Positions 1 to 8,378 are shown, counted from the first letter of the stretch. The stretch is 64,000 nt of DNA from Nonomuraea africana (GCF_014873535.1 NZ_JADBEF010000001.1:5952001-6016000); one strand, 5' to 3'. Translations and numbers: made by a program. Notes: a model not told the origin generated them from the letters alone.

Positions 1-878
1 AACCCGATCGAGAAGCGGACCGCCTTGCCCTGTCTGACGGCCGAGGTGCTGTCGCCGATCACGCGCAGCGACTTGATGAGGTCGTCGGCGTCTCCGCGCG
101 GTGTGACGATCACGCGGGGGCCGAACCTGGTGCCCTCCGGCCCCGAGTCGAACAGCTGGCGCGCCAGGTGATGGCCGGGATCGCGGGGCAGGCCCGGATA
201 GCCGACGGCGACGAGCGAGGGGTGCTTGGCGACGGCGGCGGCGAACTCCATCGCGGTCGCGCACCTGCGCCTGACCCGCAGCGTCAGCGTCCCCAGTCCG
301 CTGAGCAGCGAGGACTCGTCGGCGGGTGACATCGGGGCGCCGAGGTCCTTGGTGAGCCTGTACATGAGGTCGTTCCTGCCGACCACGACGCCGCCCTCGC
401 GGTCGCCGAGCAGCACGCCGGTCGAGTGCAGCACCAGGTCGGCGCCGTGCTCCAGCGGGCGGCAGACGATCGGCGTGGCGAGCGTCGAGTCGACCACGAG
501 CATCGCGCCGACCTCACGGGCCAGGCGGTACAGACCACGAAGATCCGCCACACCCGTGTCCGAGAGCGTTTCCGCGTATATGATCTTCGTGTGGCCGCGG
601 ACGGCCTGCCGTACCGCGGTCAGGTCCGCGGTGTCGACGAAGTCGGCGCTCACGCCGAACCTGCCAAGCACGTTGGCGACGAAGACCGCGCCCGCGGGCG
701 CGACCACATGCGTGCCGCCGCGCAGGAAGGTCAGCAGGACGGCGGCCAGCGCCGCCTCACCCGTGGCGAACGACTGGCCCGCCACGTTCTCCGGCGCCGC
801 CGCGCCTTCGAGGGCCGCCACGGCGGCGGCGAATCCACCCTCGGCCGGCGCGCGCACGCACCTGGTGTTCTCTCTCAC
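1..878 (-). CDS. Divergent trans-sulfuration-family PLP-fold protein (3' end outside window)
   Basis: The reading frame shows the layout of the Cys/Met-metabolism PLP family (cystathionine gamma-synthase/lyase-like): a large-domain start with TGEAALAAVLLTFLRGG near residue 40, the cofactor aspartate context VVDSTLATP at 128-136, and RPLEHGADLVLHS at 140-152. The end of the frame (VRFSIG) matches the family's C-terminal motif, so only a few dozen residues are missing at the window edge. The Schiff-base lysine is absent: where the family has S-x-T-K-Y-x-x-G-H, this protein reads HSTGVLLGDR (151-160), with Val at the lysine position. The GTG start overlaps the gpsA stop by 4 nt (GTGA) and has a GGAGA ribosome site inside gpsA, so it is translationally coupled to gpsA. 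The family assignment is fairly firm. Activity as a normal PLP enzyme is doubtful and the real role is unknown. Confidence 0.75.
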   Translation of the reverse strand, partial: MRENTRCVRAPAEGGFAAAVAALEGAAAPENVAGQSFATGEAALAAVLLTFLRGGTHVVAPAGAVFVANVLGRFGVSADFVDTADLTAVRQAVRGHTKIIYAETLSDTGVADLRGLYRLAREVGAMLVVDSTLATPIVCRPLEHGADLVLHSTGVLLGDREGGVVVGRNDLMYRLTKDLGAPMSPADESSLLSGLGTLTLRVRRRCATAMEFAAAVAKHPSLVAVGYPGLPRDPGHHLARQLFDSGPEGTRFGPRVIVTPRGDADDLIKSLRVIGDSTSAVRQGKAVRFSIG

Positions 879-1894
879 ACGCCGTATCTCTCCGGTTTGG
901 GGGTGCGCGACATCAGCAGCACCCCTGCCTCGTCCGGGGTCATGCCGTCGTGGACGACGCCCACCACCACCTCGGTGATCGGCATCTCCACGTCGTGCTT
1001 CCTGGCCAGTTCGAGCACCGACTCGCAGGACTTGACGCCCTCGGCGGTCTGCCTGGTGGCCGCGACGGCCTGGGCCAGCGTCATGCCCTTGCCGAGGTTG
1101 ACGCCGAAGGTGCGGTTGCGGGAGAGCGGCGAGGTGCAGGTGGCGACCAGGTCGCCCATGCCGGCCAGGCCCGCGAACGTGTGCGGGTCGGCGCCGAGCG
1201 CCGCCCCCAGGCGGGAGATCTCGGCCAGGCCGCGGGTCATGAGCATCGCGCCGACGTTGTCGCCCATGCCCATGCCGGCGGCGACGCCGACGGCCAGCGC
1301 GATCACGTTCTTGACCGCGCCGCCCAGCTCCACGCCCACGACGTCGGGGTTGGTGTACGGGCGGAACCACGGCGGCACGTGGCAGGCCTCCTGCAGGTGC
1401 TCCATGGTCCGCTCGTCGGGGCAGGCCACCACGGTAGCGGCGGGCTGGCCCTGGGCGATCTCGGGGACCAGGTTGGGGCCCGAGACGACGGCCACCCGCT
1501 CCTGCGGCACCTCGGCGACCTCCATGATGACCTCGCTCATCCGCTTGGTCGTGCCGAGCTCGATGCCCTTCATCAGGCTGACGAGCACGGCGTTCCGCGG
1601 CAGGTGGGGCTTCCACGCGGTGAGGTTGGCCCGCAGCGTCTGCGAGGGGACGGCCAGCACCACGAAGTCGGCGCCCTCCAGCGCGCGGGCCGGGTCTCCC
1701 GTGGCGCGCATCGTGGGGGGCAGCGTGACGCCCGGCAGGTAGTCGGGGTTCTCGTGGCGGAGGTCGATCGCCTCGACGATCTCGGCGCGGCGACCCCACA
1801 GCGTGGTCTCCACGCCCGCCCTTGCCATGATCATGCCGAAGGTCGTGCCCCATGAGCCGGTACCGAACACGGCGGCCTTGGTCATCCGCTTCAC
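875..1894 (-). CDS. gpsA: Glycerol-3-phosphate dehydrogenase [NAD(P)+]
   Basis: This cytosolic enzyme reduces dihydroxyacetone phosphate to sn-glycerol 3-phosphate for phospholipid synthesis. The N-terminal dinucleotide-binding loop GTGSWGT is at residues 11-17, the central segment VSGPNLVPEIAQGQPAA follows, and the C-terminal catalytic domain contains GAVKNVIALAVG and GLAGMGDLVATC. The length of 339 aa is normal. The GTG start at 1894 overlaps the plsC stop (GTGA); an ATG at 1885 is an equally good alternative. Its position after the acyltransferase plsC places two early phospholipid steps in one transcript, followed by the coupled PLP-fold gene. Confidence 0.96.
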   Translation of the reverse strand: MKRMTKAAVFGTGSWGTTFGMIMARAGVETTLWGRRAEIVEAIDLRHENPDYLPGVTLPPTMRATGDPARALEGADFVVLAVPSQTLRANLTAWKPHLPRNAVLVSLMKGIELGTTKRMSEVIMEVAEVPQERVAVVSGPNLVPEIAQGQPAATVVACPDERTMEHLQEACHVPPWFRPYTNPDVVGVELGGAVKNVIALAVGVAAGMGMGDNVGAMLMTRGLAEISRLGAALGADPHTFAGLAGMGDLVATCTSPLSRNRTFGVNLGKGMTLAQAVAATRQTAEGVKSCESVLELARKHDVEMPITEVVVGVVHDGMTPDEAGVLLMSRTPKPERYGV

Positions 1895-2601
1895 CGTCCA
1901 GCCGGATCGTAGGGGGTCTCCGGAGCTTTCTCTCCCCTGATTTCGGCGAGCTGAACGGTGATGGCGGCGATGATGTCGGCGGTCGCCTCACGCAGCACAG
2001 GACCTCGCAACGGCTGCCCTTCGTATTTCGACAGGTCGACCGGCGGCCCGACCCGTACGGAGAACGTCTTGCGCGGAAAGAGCCGCGGTCTCTTCTGCCC
2101 GTAGGGCAGCAGCTCGTGGGCGCCCCAGTGCGCCACGGGGATCACCGGGGTACCCGTCTCCAGGGCGAGGCGGGCCGCGCCCGTCTTGCCCACCATCGGC
2201 CACAGGTGCGGGTCACGGGTGACCGTGCCCTCCGGGTAGAACAGGATCGCGCCCCCCGCGCGCAGCCGCTGTTCGGAGATCTCCAGCGATCTGCCCGCCT
2301 CGCTGGTGCCCCTCGACACGGGGATCGCCTGCAGCGCCCGCACCGCCACGTTGAGGAGCGGCACCCTGAACAGCGCCGCCTTCGCGAGAATGGTCGGCCA
2401 GCGGCCGTTGTTGTAGAGGAAGTGCGACAGCAGCACCGGGTCGGTCCACGACAGGTGATTGGTCGCGATGATGATGCCGCCGGTCTTCGGGATGAGCTCG
2501 CCTCCGCGCCAGTCCTTCTTGACCAGGAGCCACGAGAGCGGTTTGACGATCACGACGGCGAAGGTCTCCCAGAAGCGCGATGGTCGGCCGGGGCGGCTCA
2601 T
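1891..2601 (-). CDS. plsC: 1-acyl-sn-glycerol-3-phosphate acyltransferase (PlsC family)
   Basis: This membrane-associated enzyme acylates lysophosphatidic acid to phosphatidic acid. The HX4D motif is visible as NHLSWTDP, and the second family motif as FYPEGTVTRDP; VPVSRG-like block III reads IPVSRGT. The ATG at 2601 is chosen because GGAGGA lies 4 nt upstream; a longer frame from a TTG at 2634 lacks such a site. The product is 236 aa. It is the first gene of a plsC-gpsA-PLP-fold operon with 4-nt overlaps and is divergent from cofC across about 80 nt. Confidence 0.93.
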   Translation of the reverse strand: MSRPGRPSRFWETFAVVIVKPLSWLLVKKDWRGGELIPKTGGIIIATNHLSWTDPVLLSHFLYNNGRWPTILAKAALFRVPLLNVAVRALQAIPVSRGTSEAGRSLEISEQRLRAGGAILFYPEGTVTRDPHLWPMVGKTGAARLALETGTPVIPVAHWGAHELLPYGQKRPRLFPRKTFSVRVGPPVDLSKYEGQPLRGPVLREATADIIAAITVQLAEIRGEKAPETPYDPAGR

Positions 2602-2681
2602 GAACTCCTCCAAGAGAGACGACTTGCGCCCCAAGTCTCCCGGTTGGCCGCGCAGGATGTCGAGACGAGATGCTTAAGCCT

Positions 2682-3344
2682 ATGAGCTTCCGCTGGTCAC
2701 TCGTCATCCCGGTGAAGACCCTGGTCGCGGCCAAGACCCGGCTGGCGGCCGCCACGGGTCCCCATCGCACCGCGCTGGCGGTCGCGGTCGCCAGCGACAC
2801 GCTCTCCGCCGCGCTGATCTGCCCGGCCGTGGCGCGCGTCATCGTGGTCACCGCCGACCCCGCCGCCGCGGGGCCGCTGGCCGCGCTGGGCGCCGTGGTC
2901 GTCCCCGACCCCGACCGCGGTCTCAACACCGCGCTGCGCGCGGGCGCCGCCCATGCCGTACGGCTGGCGCCCGGCGACGGGATCGGCGCGCTCCAGGCCG
3001 ACCTGCCCGCCCTGCGCGCGGCGGAGCTGGCCAGGGTGCTGGAGGCGGCGGCCGATTTCGACCAGTCGTTCGTGGCCGACGCCCAGGAGGTCGGCACGAC
3101 CTTCTACGGGGTACGGCCCGGCGTGCCGTTCGCGCCTCGCTTCGGCGGCGAGTCGAAGGCCAAGCACCTGGCGGGTGGCGCGAAGGAGCTTTCACTCGAC
3201 GGCATCGACTCGGTCAGGCGCGACGTGGACACCCCCGACGACCTGCGCGCGGCGCTCGCGCTCGGCCTCGGCCCGCACACGGCCGAGGTGGCGGAGCTGC
3301 TCGGCCTCTCGCCCGCGTCCGGGCAGGCCGCCTCCGACCGCTAG
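2682..3344 (+). CDS. cofC: Phosphoenolpyruvate/2-phospholactate guanylyltransferase (F420 biosynthesis)
   Basis: CofC (called FbiD in mycobacteria) joins GTP to phosphoenolpyruvate or 2-phospho-L-lactate, giving the activated intermediate used to build coenzyme F420. The N-terminus WSLVIPVKTLVAAKTRLA is the typical nucleotidyltransferase start. VVPDPDRGLNTALRAG and ALQADLPALR (metal-binding Asp) follow, then FGGESKAKHLAGG and DVDTPDDL near the end. The length of about 220 aa is typical. The ATG at 2682 is preferred over that at 2670 because a GATGCT -10 box ends 7 nt before it, suggesting a leaderless mRNA. The gene stands alone here, as is common in actinobacteria. Confidence 0.9.
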   Translation: MSFRWSLVIPVKTLVAAKTRLAAATGPHRTALAVAVASDTLSAALICPAVARVIVVTADPAAAGPLAALGAVVVPDPDRGLNTALRAGAAHAVRLAPGDGIGALQADLPALRAAELARVLEAAADFDQSFVADAQEVGTTFYGVRPGVPFAPRFGGESKAKHLAGGAKELSLDGIDSVRRDVDTPDDLRAALALGLGPHTAEVAELLGLSPASGQAASDR

Positions 3345-3350
3345 CCCCGG

Positions 3351-3418
3351 CCGGCGTCAGGCGGCCGGCGGCCGGCGTCAGGCGTCAGGCGGCCATGTCA
3401 GGCGTCAGGCGTCAGGCG
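3351..3418. repeat. Short heptamer repeat GCGTCAG between cofC and an MFS gene
   Basis: The 3' flank of cofC is built of repeated GGCGTCA/GCGGCCG units: six GGCGTCAGG or near copies occur within 70 nt, running into the stop of the convergent exporter gene. It looks like a simple-sequence expansion and has no T-tract hairpin. Confidence 0.6.
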
Positions 3419-4641
3419 GATTCGACGCGCAGGGTGCGGATCCACGGCGACACGATGAACGGCAGGTGCCCCACGACGGTGCCGAGACAGGCCACCCACA
3501 GCAGCTGCCAGACGCTCACCTGCTCGGCCAGCAGGCCGCCGAGGACGCCGCCGACCGGCATCGCGCTCCACATGAGGAAGCGCATGCTGGCGTTCATCCT
3601 GCCGCGCAGGTGGTCGGGGGTGACGGCCTGGCGGTAGCTGCCCTGGCCGACGTTGAGCACTATCGAGGAGGCGACGATCAGGGCCATGCCCACCGGGTAC
3701 AGGGTCACCCGCCAGCCCTCGCCGGTGAACCCGACGGCCAGAGGGAACAGCCCGGCGAGGACGGCTCCGCCGTACATGGCGCCGCCGTTGCCGTACCGGT
3801 CGACGATCTTCGGCGCGAGCACGCCGCCGACCACACCGCCCACGCCCGTGGCCGAGACGATCAGCCCGTAGGCGCCCGGCCCGAGGCCGAGCTCACGCAC
3901 GAGCAGCAGCGGTTGCACGACCGCCCACAGGCCGTTGGCCAGCATGTTCAGCGAGCCGACCAGAGCGATGCGGCGCAGCACGCGATGCCCGAGCACGTAC
4001 CTCAGCCCCTCGGCGACCTCCGCCTTGAGACTCCGCCGCTCCGGCGGCACCGGGCGCTCGTCCGCCCTGATCGTGGACAGGATGACCGCGGAGCAGGCGT
4101 AGGTGATCGCGTCGGCCAGCAGCGCGACGGGCGCGGTGAGCAGCTGGACCAGCCAGCCGCCGAGCCCCGGACCCGCCAGCCACGCGCCGCTGCGCAGGGT
4201 CTCCATGGTGCCGATGCCCCTGGGCAGGTCGTCCTTGTCCACGATCGACGGCACGAAGCTCATGTGCGCGACGTCGAAGAAGACCGTGCCCACGCCGACG
4301 ATCAACGCCACGGCGTAGAGCTGGACCAGCGACAGGACGTCCGCGAAGGCCGCCAGGGGGATGCTGAGCAGCGCCACGGCGCGCACGGAGTCGGCGGCGA
4401 TCAGGATCGGACGGCGGCGCAGCCGGTCGGCCCACACGCCGGCGGGCAGGCCGATGAGCAGGAAGGCCGCCATCTCGGCGGCGGTCAGCAGGCCCAGCTG
4501 GAACGGGCTGGCGTCCAGTGCCAGCAGCGCGGTCAGCGGCAGCGCCACCAGCGTCACCTGGGTGCCGAACTGGCTCAGCGCGTCGGCGCCGACAAGGCGC
4601 AGGAAGGCGGCGTTCCGCCAGATGTTCTGCTTCGTGGGCAC
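3412..4641 (-). CDS. Major facilitator superfamily exporter (MFS_3 / EntS-like)
   Basis: The 409-aa polytopic membrane protein has about 12 predicted helices and the MFS loop motif GVWADRLRRRPIL near residues 68-80 between helices 2 and 3. The pattern WRNAAFLRLVGADALSQFGTQVTLVALPL at the N-terminus is typical of the MFS_3 exporter group, which includes siderophore and drug exporters. The start is GTG at 4641. The next gene upstream is divergent, so it is probably monocistronic. The substrate cannot be inferred from this context. Confidence 0.85.
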   Translation of the reverse strand: MPTKQNIWRNAAFLRLVGADALSQFGTQVTLVALPLTALLALDASPFQLGLLTAAEMAAFLLIGLPAGVWADRLRRRPILIAADSVRAVALLSIPLAAFADVLSLVQLYAVALIVGVGTVFFDVAHMSFVPSIVDKDDLPRGIGTMETLRSGAWLAGPGLGGWLVQLLTAPVALLADAITYACSAVILSTIRADERPVPPERRSLKAEVAEGLRYVLGHRVLRRIALVGSLNMLANGLWAVVQPLLLVRELGLGPGAYGLIVSATGVGGVVGGVLAPKIVDRYGNGGAMYGGAVLAGLFPLAVGFTGEGWRVTLYPVGMALIVASSIVLNVGQGSYRQAVTPDHLRGRMNASMRFLMWSAMPVGGVLGGLLAEQVSVWQLLWVACLGTVVGHLPFIVSPWIRTLRVESA

Positions 4642-4697
4642 GACCCGTGATCCTCATCGGCTCCCCTCTGCGCGGTCAAACCATTTACGCTGGGTTC

Positions 4698-4898
4698 GTG
4701 CAGGCAACCGTGCGGAGTTTCGATCCGGTGACCCGTTCAGGGTCGGTCTTCCTCGACGACGGAAACGTGCTCGAGTTCGGCACGCGCGCGTTCGACGCCG
4801 GTCCGCTTCGATTGCTGCGGCCGGGACAGCGGGTCAATCTTGTTCTCTCCGGGGACGACATCACCTTCGTCACGCTGTCGACGTTTCCCGTTCCCTGA
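4698..4898 (+). CDS. Small cold-shock-domain-like protein (66 aa)
   Basis: The product runs from VQATVRSFDP to TLSTFPVP. Its pattern GSVFLDDGNVLEFGTRAFDAGPLRLLRPGQRVNL resembles the beta-barrel of cold-shock (OB-fold) proteins, but the RNP-1 aromatic motif KGFGFI is replaced by SGSVFL, so nucleic-acid binding is uncertain. The GTG start is chosen because a TACGCT -10 box ends 6 nt before it and no Shine-Dalgarno sequence is present, which suggests a leaderless mRNA. A similar tiny gene next to HU is common in actinomycetes. The function is unknown. Confidence 0.7.
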   Translation: MQATVRSFDPVTRSGSVFLDDGNVLEFGTRAFDAGPLRLLRPGQRVNLVLSGDDITFVTLSTFPVP

Positions 4899-4933
4899 CT
4901 AAATGTTTTCCATCCCCTGACGGAAAACGACAG

Positions 4934-4967
4934 GCGCCCGGCCCCAAATGAGCGGGGGGCCGGGCGC
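4934..4967. terminator. Bidirectional terminator between the cold-shock-like gene and hup
   Basis: A perfect 12-bp inverted repeat (GCGCCCGGCCCC and its complement) with a 10-nt loop lies between the two convergent genes. Confidence 0.8.
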
Positions 4968-4987
4968 GGGTCGCGATGCGACTGGTG

Positions 4988-5290
4988 TTACTGCTTCTTC
5001 TTGGCGGCCTTCTTGCCGCCGACGTTGACCAGCTCCTTGAAGTCGGAGCCCGGGCGGAACTTGGGCCCCCAGCTCTCGGCGACCTTGATTTCCGCACCGG
5101 TTGACGGGTTCCTGGCAGTGCGGGCCGGCTTGTGGACCATCTCGAACGCGCCGAAGCCCGTGATCGAGACCTTGTCGCCGGCCGCGACGGCCTTCTGGAT
5201 GGCCTCGAGAATCGCGTTCACGGCCTCGGTGGCCGTCTTCTTGTCGCCCACCCGGTCCGCGATGGCGTCGACGAGTTCCCGCTTGTTCAT
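4988..5290 (-). CDS. hup: HU-family DNA-binding protein
   Basis: This nucleoid-associated protein bends DNA as a dimer. MNKRELVDAIADRVG begins the helical dimerisation part; GFGAFEMVHKPARTARNPSTG is the beta-arm signature with the intercalating Pro; the tail GGKKAAKKKQ is a short lysine-rich extension. At 100 aa it is the short (HupA-like) type, not the long-tailed HupS. The ATG at 5290 is the family start, with GGGGAG 10 nt upstream. A clear promoter lies at 5369-5397. Confidence 0.95.
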   Translation of the reverse strand: MNKRELVDAIADRVGDKKTATEAVNAILEAIQKAVAAGDKVSITGFGAFEMVHKPARTARNPSTGAEIKVAESWGPKFRPGSDFKELVNVGGKKAAKKKQ

Positions 5291-5368
5291 GTAGGTTTCG
5301 CTCCCCCTGTTACGGCTCGGGGTTCCAGCAGACGAGTCCAACGGTCGAGAAACCCCTTACACGTTGAA

Positions 5369-5397
5369 ATTAAATGCGGGATCGCCTGGGATCTCAA
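5369..5397 (-). promoter_or_regulatory. Sigma-70-type promoter for hup
   Basis: On the minus strand TTGAGA (5392-5397) and TTTAAT (5369-5374) are separated by exactly 17 nt; each matches the consensus in five of six positions. An imperfect inverted repeat ending in ATCGCC/GGCGAT overlaps the -35 region and may terminate the upstream leuCD transcript. Confidence 0.7.
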
Positions 5398-5411
5398 TCA
5401 CCCTGGGCGAT

Positions 5412-5633
5412 TTATTGAGCGTCCGGCGTGTCGGAATCGCAGGTCAGATCGGTAAGGAAGGCCTCCAGCCGGGTCGCGGCCCGGTCCGGATCACGCTTGG
5501 CGAGGTCGCAGATCGCCAGATACCTACGGGAAAAGCGTTCTCGGTCGGCGGCGGGGAGCATGCGAACGCGGCGGTGCGCTTCGCGCAACCGCCGCGCCAG
5601 ATGGTCGTCTTCTAGACGGTCGTCGGCAGCCAT
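5412..5633 (-). CDS. Small conserved-looking protein after leuD
   Basis: The 73-aa charged, helical protein begins MAADDRLEDDHLARRLREAHRR and contains FSRRYLAICDLAKRDPDRAATRLEAFL. Its ATG lies 22 nt inside the 3' end of leuD, so it is likely read from the leuCD transcript. No domain is recognised. It is too short and too helical to be an enzyme; a binding or regulatory role is possible but unsupported. Confidence 0.65.
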   Translation of the reverse strand: MAADDRLEDDHLARRLREAHRRVRMLPAADRERFSRRYLAICDLAKRDPDRAATRLEAFLTDLTCDSDTPDAQ

Positions 5634-6199
5634 GGCTGCCGACCATTCTCGTACGTGGTGATGTCGTCGGCGTGACGCAGGGTCAGGCCGATGTCGTCGA
5701 GGCCCTCCATCAGCCGCCAGCGGGTGTAGTCGTCGATCTCGAAACCGACGCTCTCCCCGGCCCAGCGGACCTCACGTCCGGCCAGGTCGACCGTGACGGC
5801 CAGCTTCGGGTCCGCCTCGACGGCCGCCTGCAGCAGCTCGACCTTCTCGCCCGGCAGGACGACGGGCAGCAGCCCCATCTTGGTGGAGTTGTTGCGGAAG
5901 ATGTCGCCGAACCTGGCGGCGATCACGACGCGGAAGCCGTACTGCTGGAGCGCCCACACGGCGTGCTCGCGCGAGGAGCCGGTGCCGAAGTCGGGACCGG
6001 AGACCAGGATGCTGGCGCCCTCGTAGGACGGGTCGTTCAGGACGAAGGTGGGGTCCTCGCGCCAGGCGGAGAACAGGCCCTTCTCGAACCCGGTGCGGCT
6101 GACCTGCTTCAGCCAGACGGCGGGGATGATCTGGTCGGTGTCGACGTTGCTGCGGCGCAGCGGCACCGCCGTACCGGTGTGGGTGGTGAAAGCGTCCAT
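5612..6199 (-). CDS. leuD: 3-isopropylmalate dehydratase small subunit
   Basis: LeuD pairs with LeuC to isomerise 2- to 3-isopropylmalate in leucine synthesis. Signature segments are NVDTDQIIPAVWLKQV near residue 20, GPDFGTGSSREHAVWALQQYGFRVVIAARFGDIFRNNS at 68-105, and GLLPVVL. The 195-aa length is standard for the small swivelling subunit. It starts 12 nt after leuC stops and is cotranscribed with it under the leuC/ndgR intergenic control region. Confidence 0.97.
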   Translation of the reverse strand: MDAFTTHTGTAVPLRRSNVDTDQIIPAVWLKQVSRTGFEKGLFSAWREDPTFVLNDPSYEGASILVSGPDFGTGSSREHAVWALQQYGFRVVIAARFGDIFRNNSTKMGLLPVVLPGEKVELLQAAVEADPKLAVTVDLAGREVRWAGESVGFEIDDYTRWRLMEGLDDIGLTLRHADDITTYENGRQPWLPTTV

Positions 6200-6211
6200 G
6201 ATCAGCGGTCC

Positions 6212-7597
6212 TTACAGGTCGGCGGGGGCGGTCAGCTTGCCGGTGACGGCGGTGGCGGCGGCGACGGCGGGAGAGACCAGGTGGGTGCGCCCGCCCTTGC
6301 CCTGGCGGCCCTCGAAGTTGCGGTTGGAGGTCGAGGCGCTGCGCTCGCCGGGAGCGAGGGTGTCGGGGTTCATGCCCAGGCACATCGAGCAGCCCGCCTC
6401 CCTCCACTCGGCGCCCGCGGCCTTGAAGACCTCGTCCAGGCCCTCCTGCTCGGCCTGCAGCTTGACCAGCATCGAGCCGGGGACGATGAGTGTCCTGGTC
6501 CTGACCTGCCGTCCGCGCAGGATGTCCGCGGCGGCCCGCAGGTCCTCCAGGCGGCCGTTGGTGCACGAGCCGACGAAGACGGTGTCGACCTCGATCTCGC
6601 GCAGCGGCGTGCCCGCGGTCAGCCCCATGTACTCCAGCGCCCGCTCGGCCGCGGCCCGCTCGGAGGGGTCGGCGAACGACTCGGGCTCGGGAACCACGGC
6701 GTCCAGCGGCAGACCCTGCCCCGGGTTGGTGCCCCACGTGACGAACGGCGTCAGCGTCGAGGCGTCGATCTCGACCACCTTGTCGAAGACGGCGTCGTCG
6801 TCGCTCCTGAGCGTCCGCCAGTACTCCACCGCCTGGTCCCACGCCTCGCCCTGCGGCGCGTGCGGGCGGCCCTTCAGGTACGCGAACGTCGTCTCGTCCG
6901 GCGCGATCATGCCGGCCCGTGCGCCCGCCTCGATCGACATGTTGCAGACGGTCATCCTGCCCTCCATGGAGAGCTTGCGGACGGCCTCGCCGCGGTACTC
7001 GACGATGTAGCCCTGGCCGCCGCCGGTGCCGATCTTCGCGATGATCGCCAGGATCAGGTCCTTGGCGGTGACGCCCACGGGCAGCTCGCCCGACACCTCG
7101 ATGGCCATCGTCTTCGGCCGGTAGGCGGGCAGCGTCTGGGTGGCCAGCACGTGCTCGACCTCGGAGGTGCCGATGCCGAACGCGATGCCGCCGAACGCGC
7201 CGTGCGTGGAGGTGTGAGAATCGCCACAGACGATCGTCATGCCCGGCTGGGTCAGGCCGAACTGCGGGCCGATGATGTGCACCACGCCCTGGCCGGCGTC
7301 GCCCATCGGATGCAGCCTGATGCCGAACTCCGCCGCGTTCTTGCGCAGCGTCTCGACCTGCGTCTTGGAGACGGGGTCGGAGATCGGGCCGAGCACCGTC
7401 GGGACGTTGTGGTCCTCGGTGGCGATGGTGAGATCGGGCCGCCGCACCTTGCGCCCTGCCAGGCGCAGGCCGTCGAAGGCCTGCGGGCTGGTCACCTCGT
7501 GAATGAGGTGCAGGTCGATGAAGAGCAGGTCGGGTTCGCCCTCGGCGCGGCGCACGACGTGCTGCTCCCAGACCTTCTCCGCGAGTGTGCGGCCCAT
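6212..7597 (-). CDS. leuC: 3-isopropylmalate dehydratase large subunit
   Basis: This aconitase-family subunit carries the [4Fe-4S] cluster. The three cluster cysteines are visible at 345 (FVGSCTNGR) and at 403 and 406 (GCSMCLGMNPD). Substrate-site motifs EDHNVPT and CGDSHTSTHGAFGG are also present. The length is 461 aa. The ATG has a strong AAGGAGGAG site. It is transcribed divergently from ndgR, with an inverted repeat TCTC-N7-GAGA between them. The known pattern in Streptomyces is that NdgR controls leuCD. Confidence 0.97.
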   Translation of the reverse strand: MGRTLAEKVWEQHVVRRAEGEPDLLFIDLHLIHEVTSPQAFDGLRLAGRKVRRPDLTIATEDHNVPTVLGPISDPVSKTQVETLRKNAAEFGIRLHPMGDAGQGVVHIIGPQFGLTQPGMTIVCGDSHTSTHGAFGGIAFGIGTSEVEHVLATQTLPAYRPKTMAIEVSGELPVGVTAKDLILAIIAKIGTGGGQGYIVEYRGEAVRKLSMEGRMTVCNMSIEAGARAGMIAPDETTFAYLKGRPHAPQGEAWDQAVEYWRTLRSDDDAVFDKVVEIDASTLTPFVTWGTNPGQGLPLDAVVPEPESFADPSERAAAERALEYMGLTAGTPLREIEVDTVFVGSCTNGRLEDLRAAADILRGRQVRTRTLIVPGSMLVKLQAEQEGLDEVFKAAGAEWREAGCSMCLGMNPDTLAPGERSASTSNRNFEGRQGKGGRTHLVSPAVAAATAVTGKLTAPADL

Positions 7598-7625
7598 GAT
7601 CTCCTCCTTGAGACTTTGCCCCGAC

Positions 7626-7655
7626 TTGCCTTCTCATATGTCGAGACGGCAGTAT
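7626..7655 (+). promoter_or_regulatory. ndgR promoter containing a TCTC-N7-GAGA operator (7632-7646)
   Basis: TTGCCT (7626-7631) and CAGTAT (7650-7655) are 18 nt apart, ending 6 nt before the ndgR ATG. The spacer contains the exact inverted repeat TCTC-atatgtc-GAGA (7632-7646). A repressor bound there would block the promoter, which fits autoregulation; the same site can act on leuC on the other strand. Assignment to NdgR is an inference. Confidence 0.65.
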
Positions 7656-7661
7656 CGGTGT

Positions 7662-8378
7662 ATGGACAACTCTAGCGGAGTCGGCGTACTGGACAAGGCC
7701 GTCCTCGTGCTCAATGCCCTCGAAGCGGGTCCAGCCTCCCTCGCCCAGCTGGTTCAGGCCACCGGACTGGCCCGCCCGACCGCCCACCGGCTCGCGGTGG
7801 CGCTGGAGCACCACAGGATCGTCACGCGTGACACGCAGGGACGTTTCGTGCTCGGCCCGAGGCTTTCGGAGTTGTCCACCGCGGCCGGCGAGGACCGTCT
7901 CCTCGCCGTCGCCGCTCCGGTGTTGACCCAGCTCAGGGATCTGACGGGAGAGAGCGCGCAACTGTATCGCCGCCAGGGTGACGAACGGGTCTGCGTCGCG
8001 GCCGCCGAGCGCGCCAGCGGCCTGCGCGACACCGTCCCCGTGGGTTCGGCACTGCCCATGACGGCTGGTTCGGCGGCGCAGATCCTGCTGGCGTGGGAGG
8101 AGCCCGACCGGTTGCACAGGGGGCTGCGCGGGGCGAAGTTCACCGCCGCCACCCTCGCCTCGGTACGGCGGCGCGGGTGGGCGCACAGCGTGGGTGAGCG
8201 CGAGCAGGGTGTGGCCAGCGTCTCCGCCCCCATAAGGGGTACGGGCGGCAAGGTGATCGCGGCCGTCTCGGTCTCCGGGCCGATCGAGCGCCTGACCCGC
8301 ACCCCTGGACGGCTGCACGCGATCCCGGTGATGGCCGCCGCCGAGCGCATCACCGAGGCCATGCGCCGCGCCAACTGA
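7662..8378 (+). CDS. ndgR: IclR-family regulator of branched-chain amino acid genes
   Basis: The 238-aa protein has an N-terminal winged helix (VGVLDKAVLVLNALEAGPASLAQLVQATGLARPTAHRLAVAL) and a C-terminal IclR effector domain with ERASGLRDTVPVGSALPMTAGSAAQ and GVASVSAPIRGTGGKVIAAVSVSGP. The position beside leuC is that of Streptomyces NdgR and corynebacterial LtbR, which control leuCD and other amino acid genes. The ATG at 7662 gives the standard family start; longer in-frame upstream codons would enter leuC antisense. Six copies of a shared operator-like sequence near ilv/leu genes in this window are its likely targets. Confidence 0.9.
   Translation: MDNSSGVGVLDKAVLVLNALEAGPASLAQLVQATGLARPTAHRLAVALEHHRIVTRDTQGRFVLGPRLSELSTAAGEDRLLAVAAPVLTQLRDLTGESAQLYRRQGDERVCVAAAERASGLRDTVPVGSALPMTAGSAAQILLAWEEPDRLHRGLRGAKFTAATLASVRRRGWAHSVGEREQGVASVSAPIRGTGGKVIAAVSVSGPIERLTRTPGRLHAIPVMAAAERITEAMRRAN

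Noticed and set aside
2602..2634. TTG start for plsC
   Set aside because: The ATG at 2601 has a GGAGGA site at good spacing, and similarity to the family begins after it.
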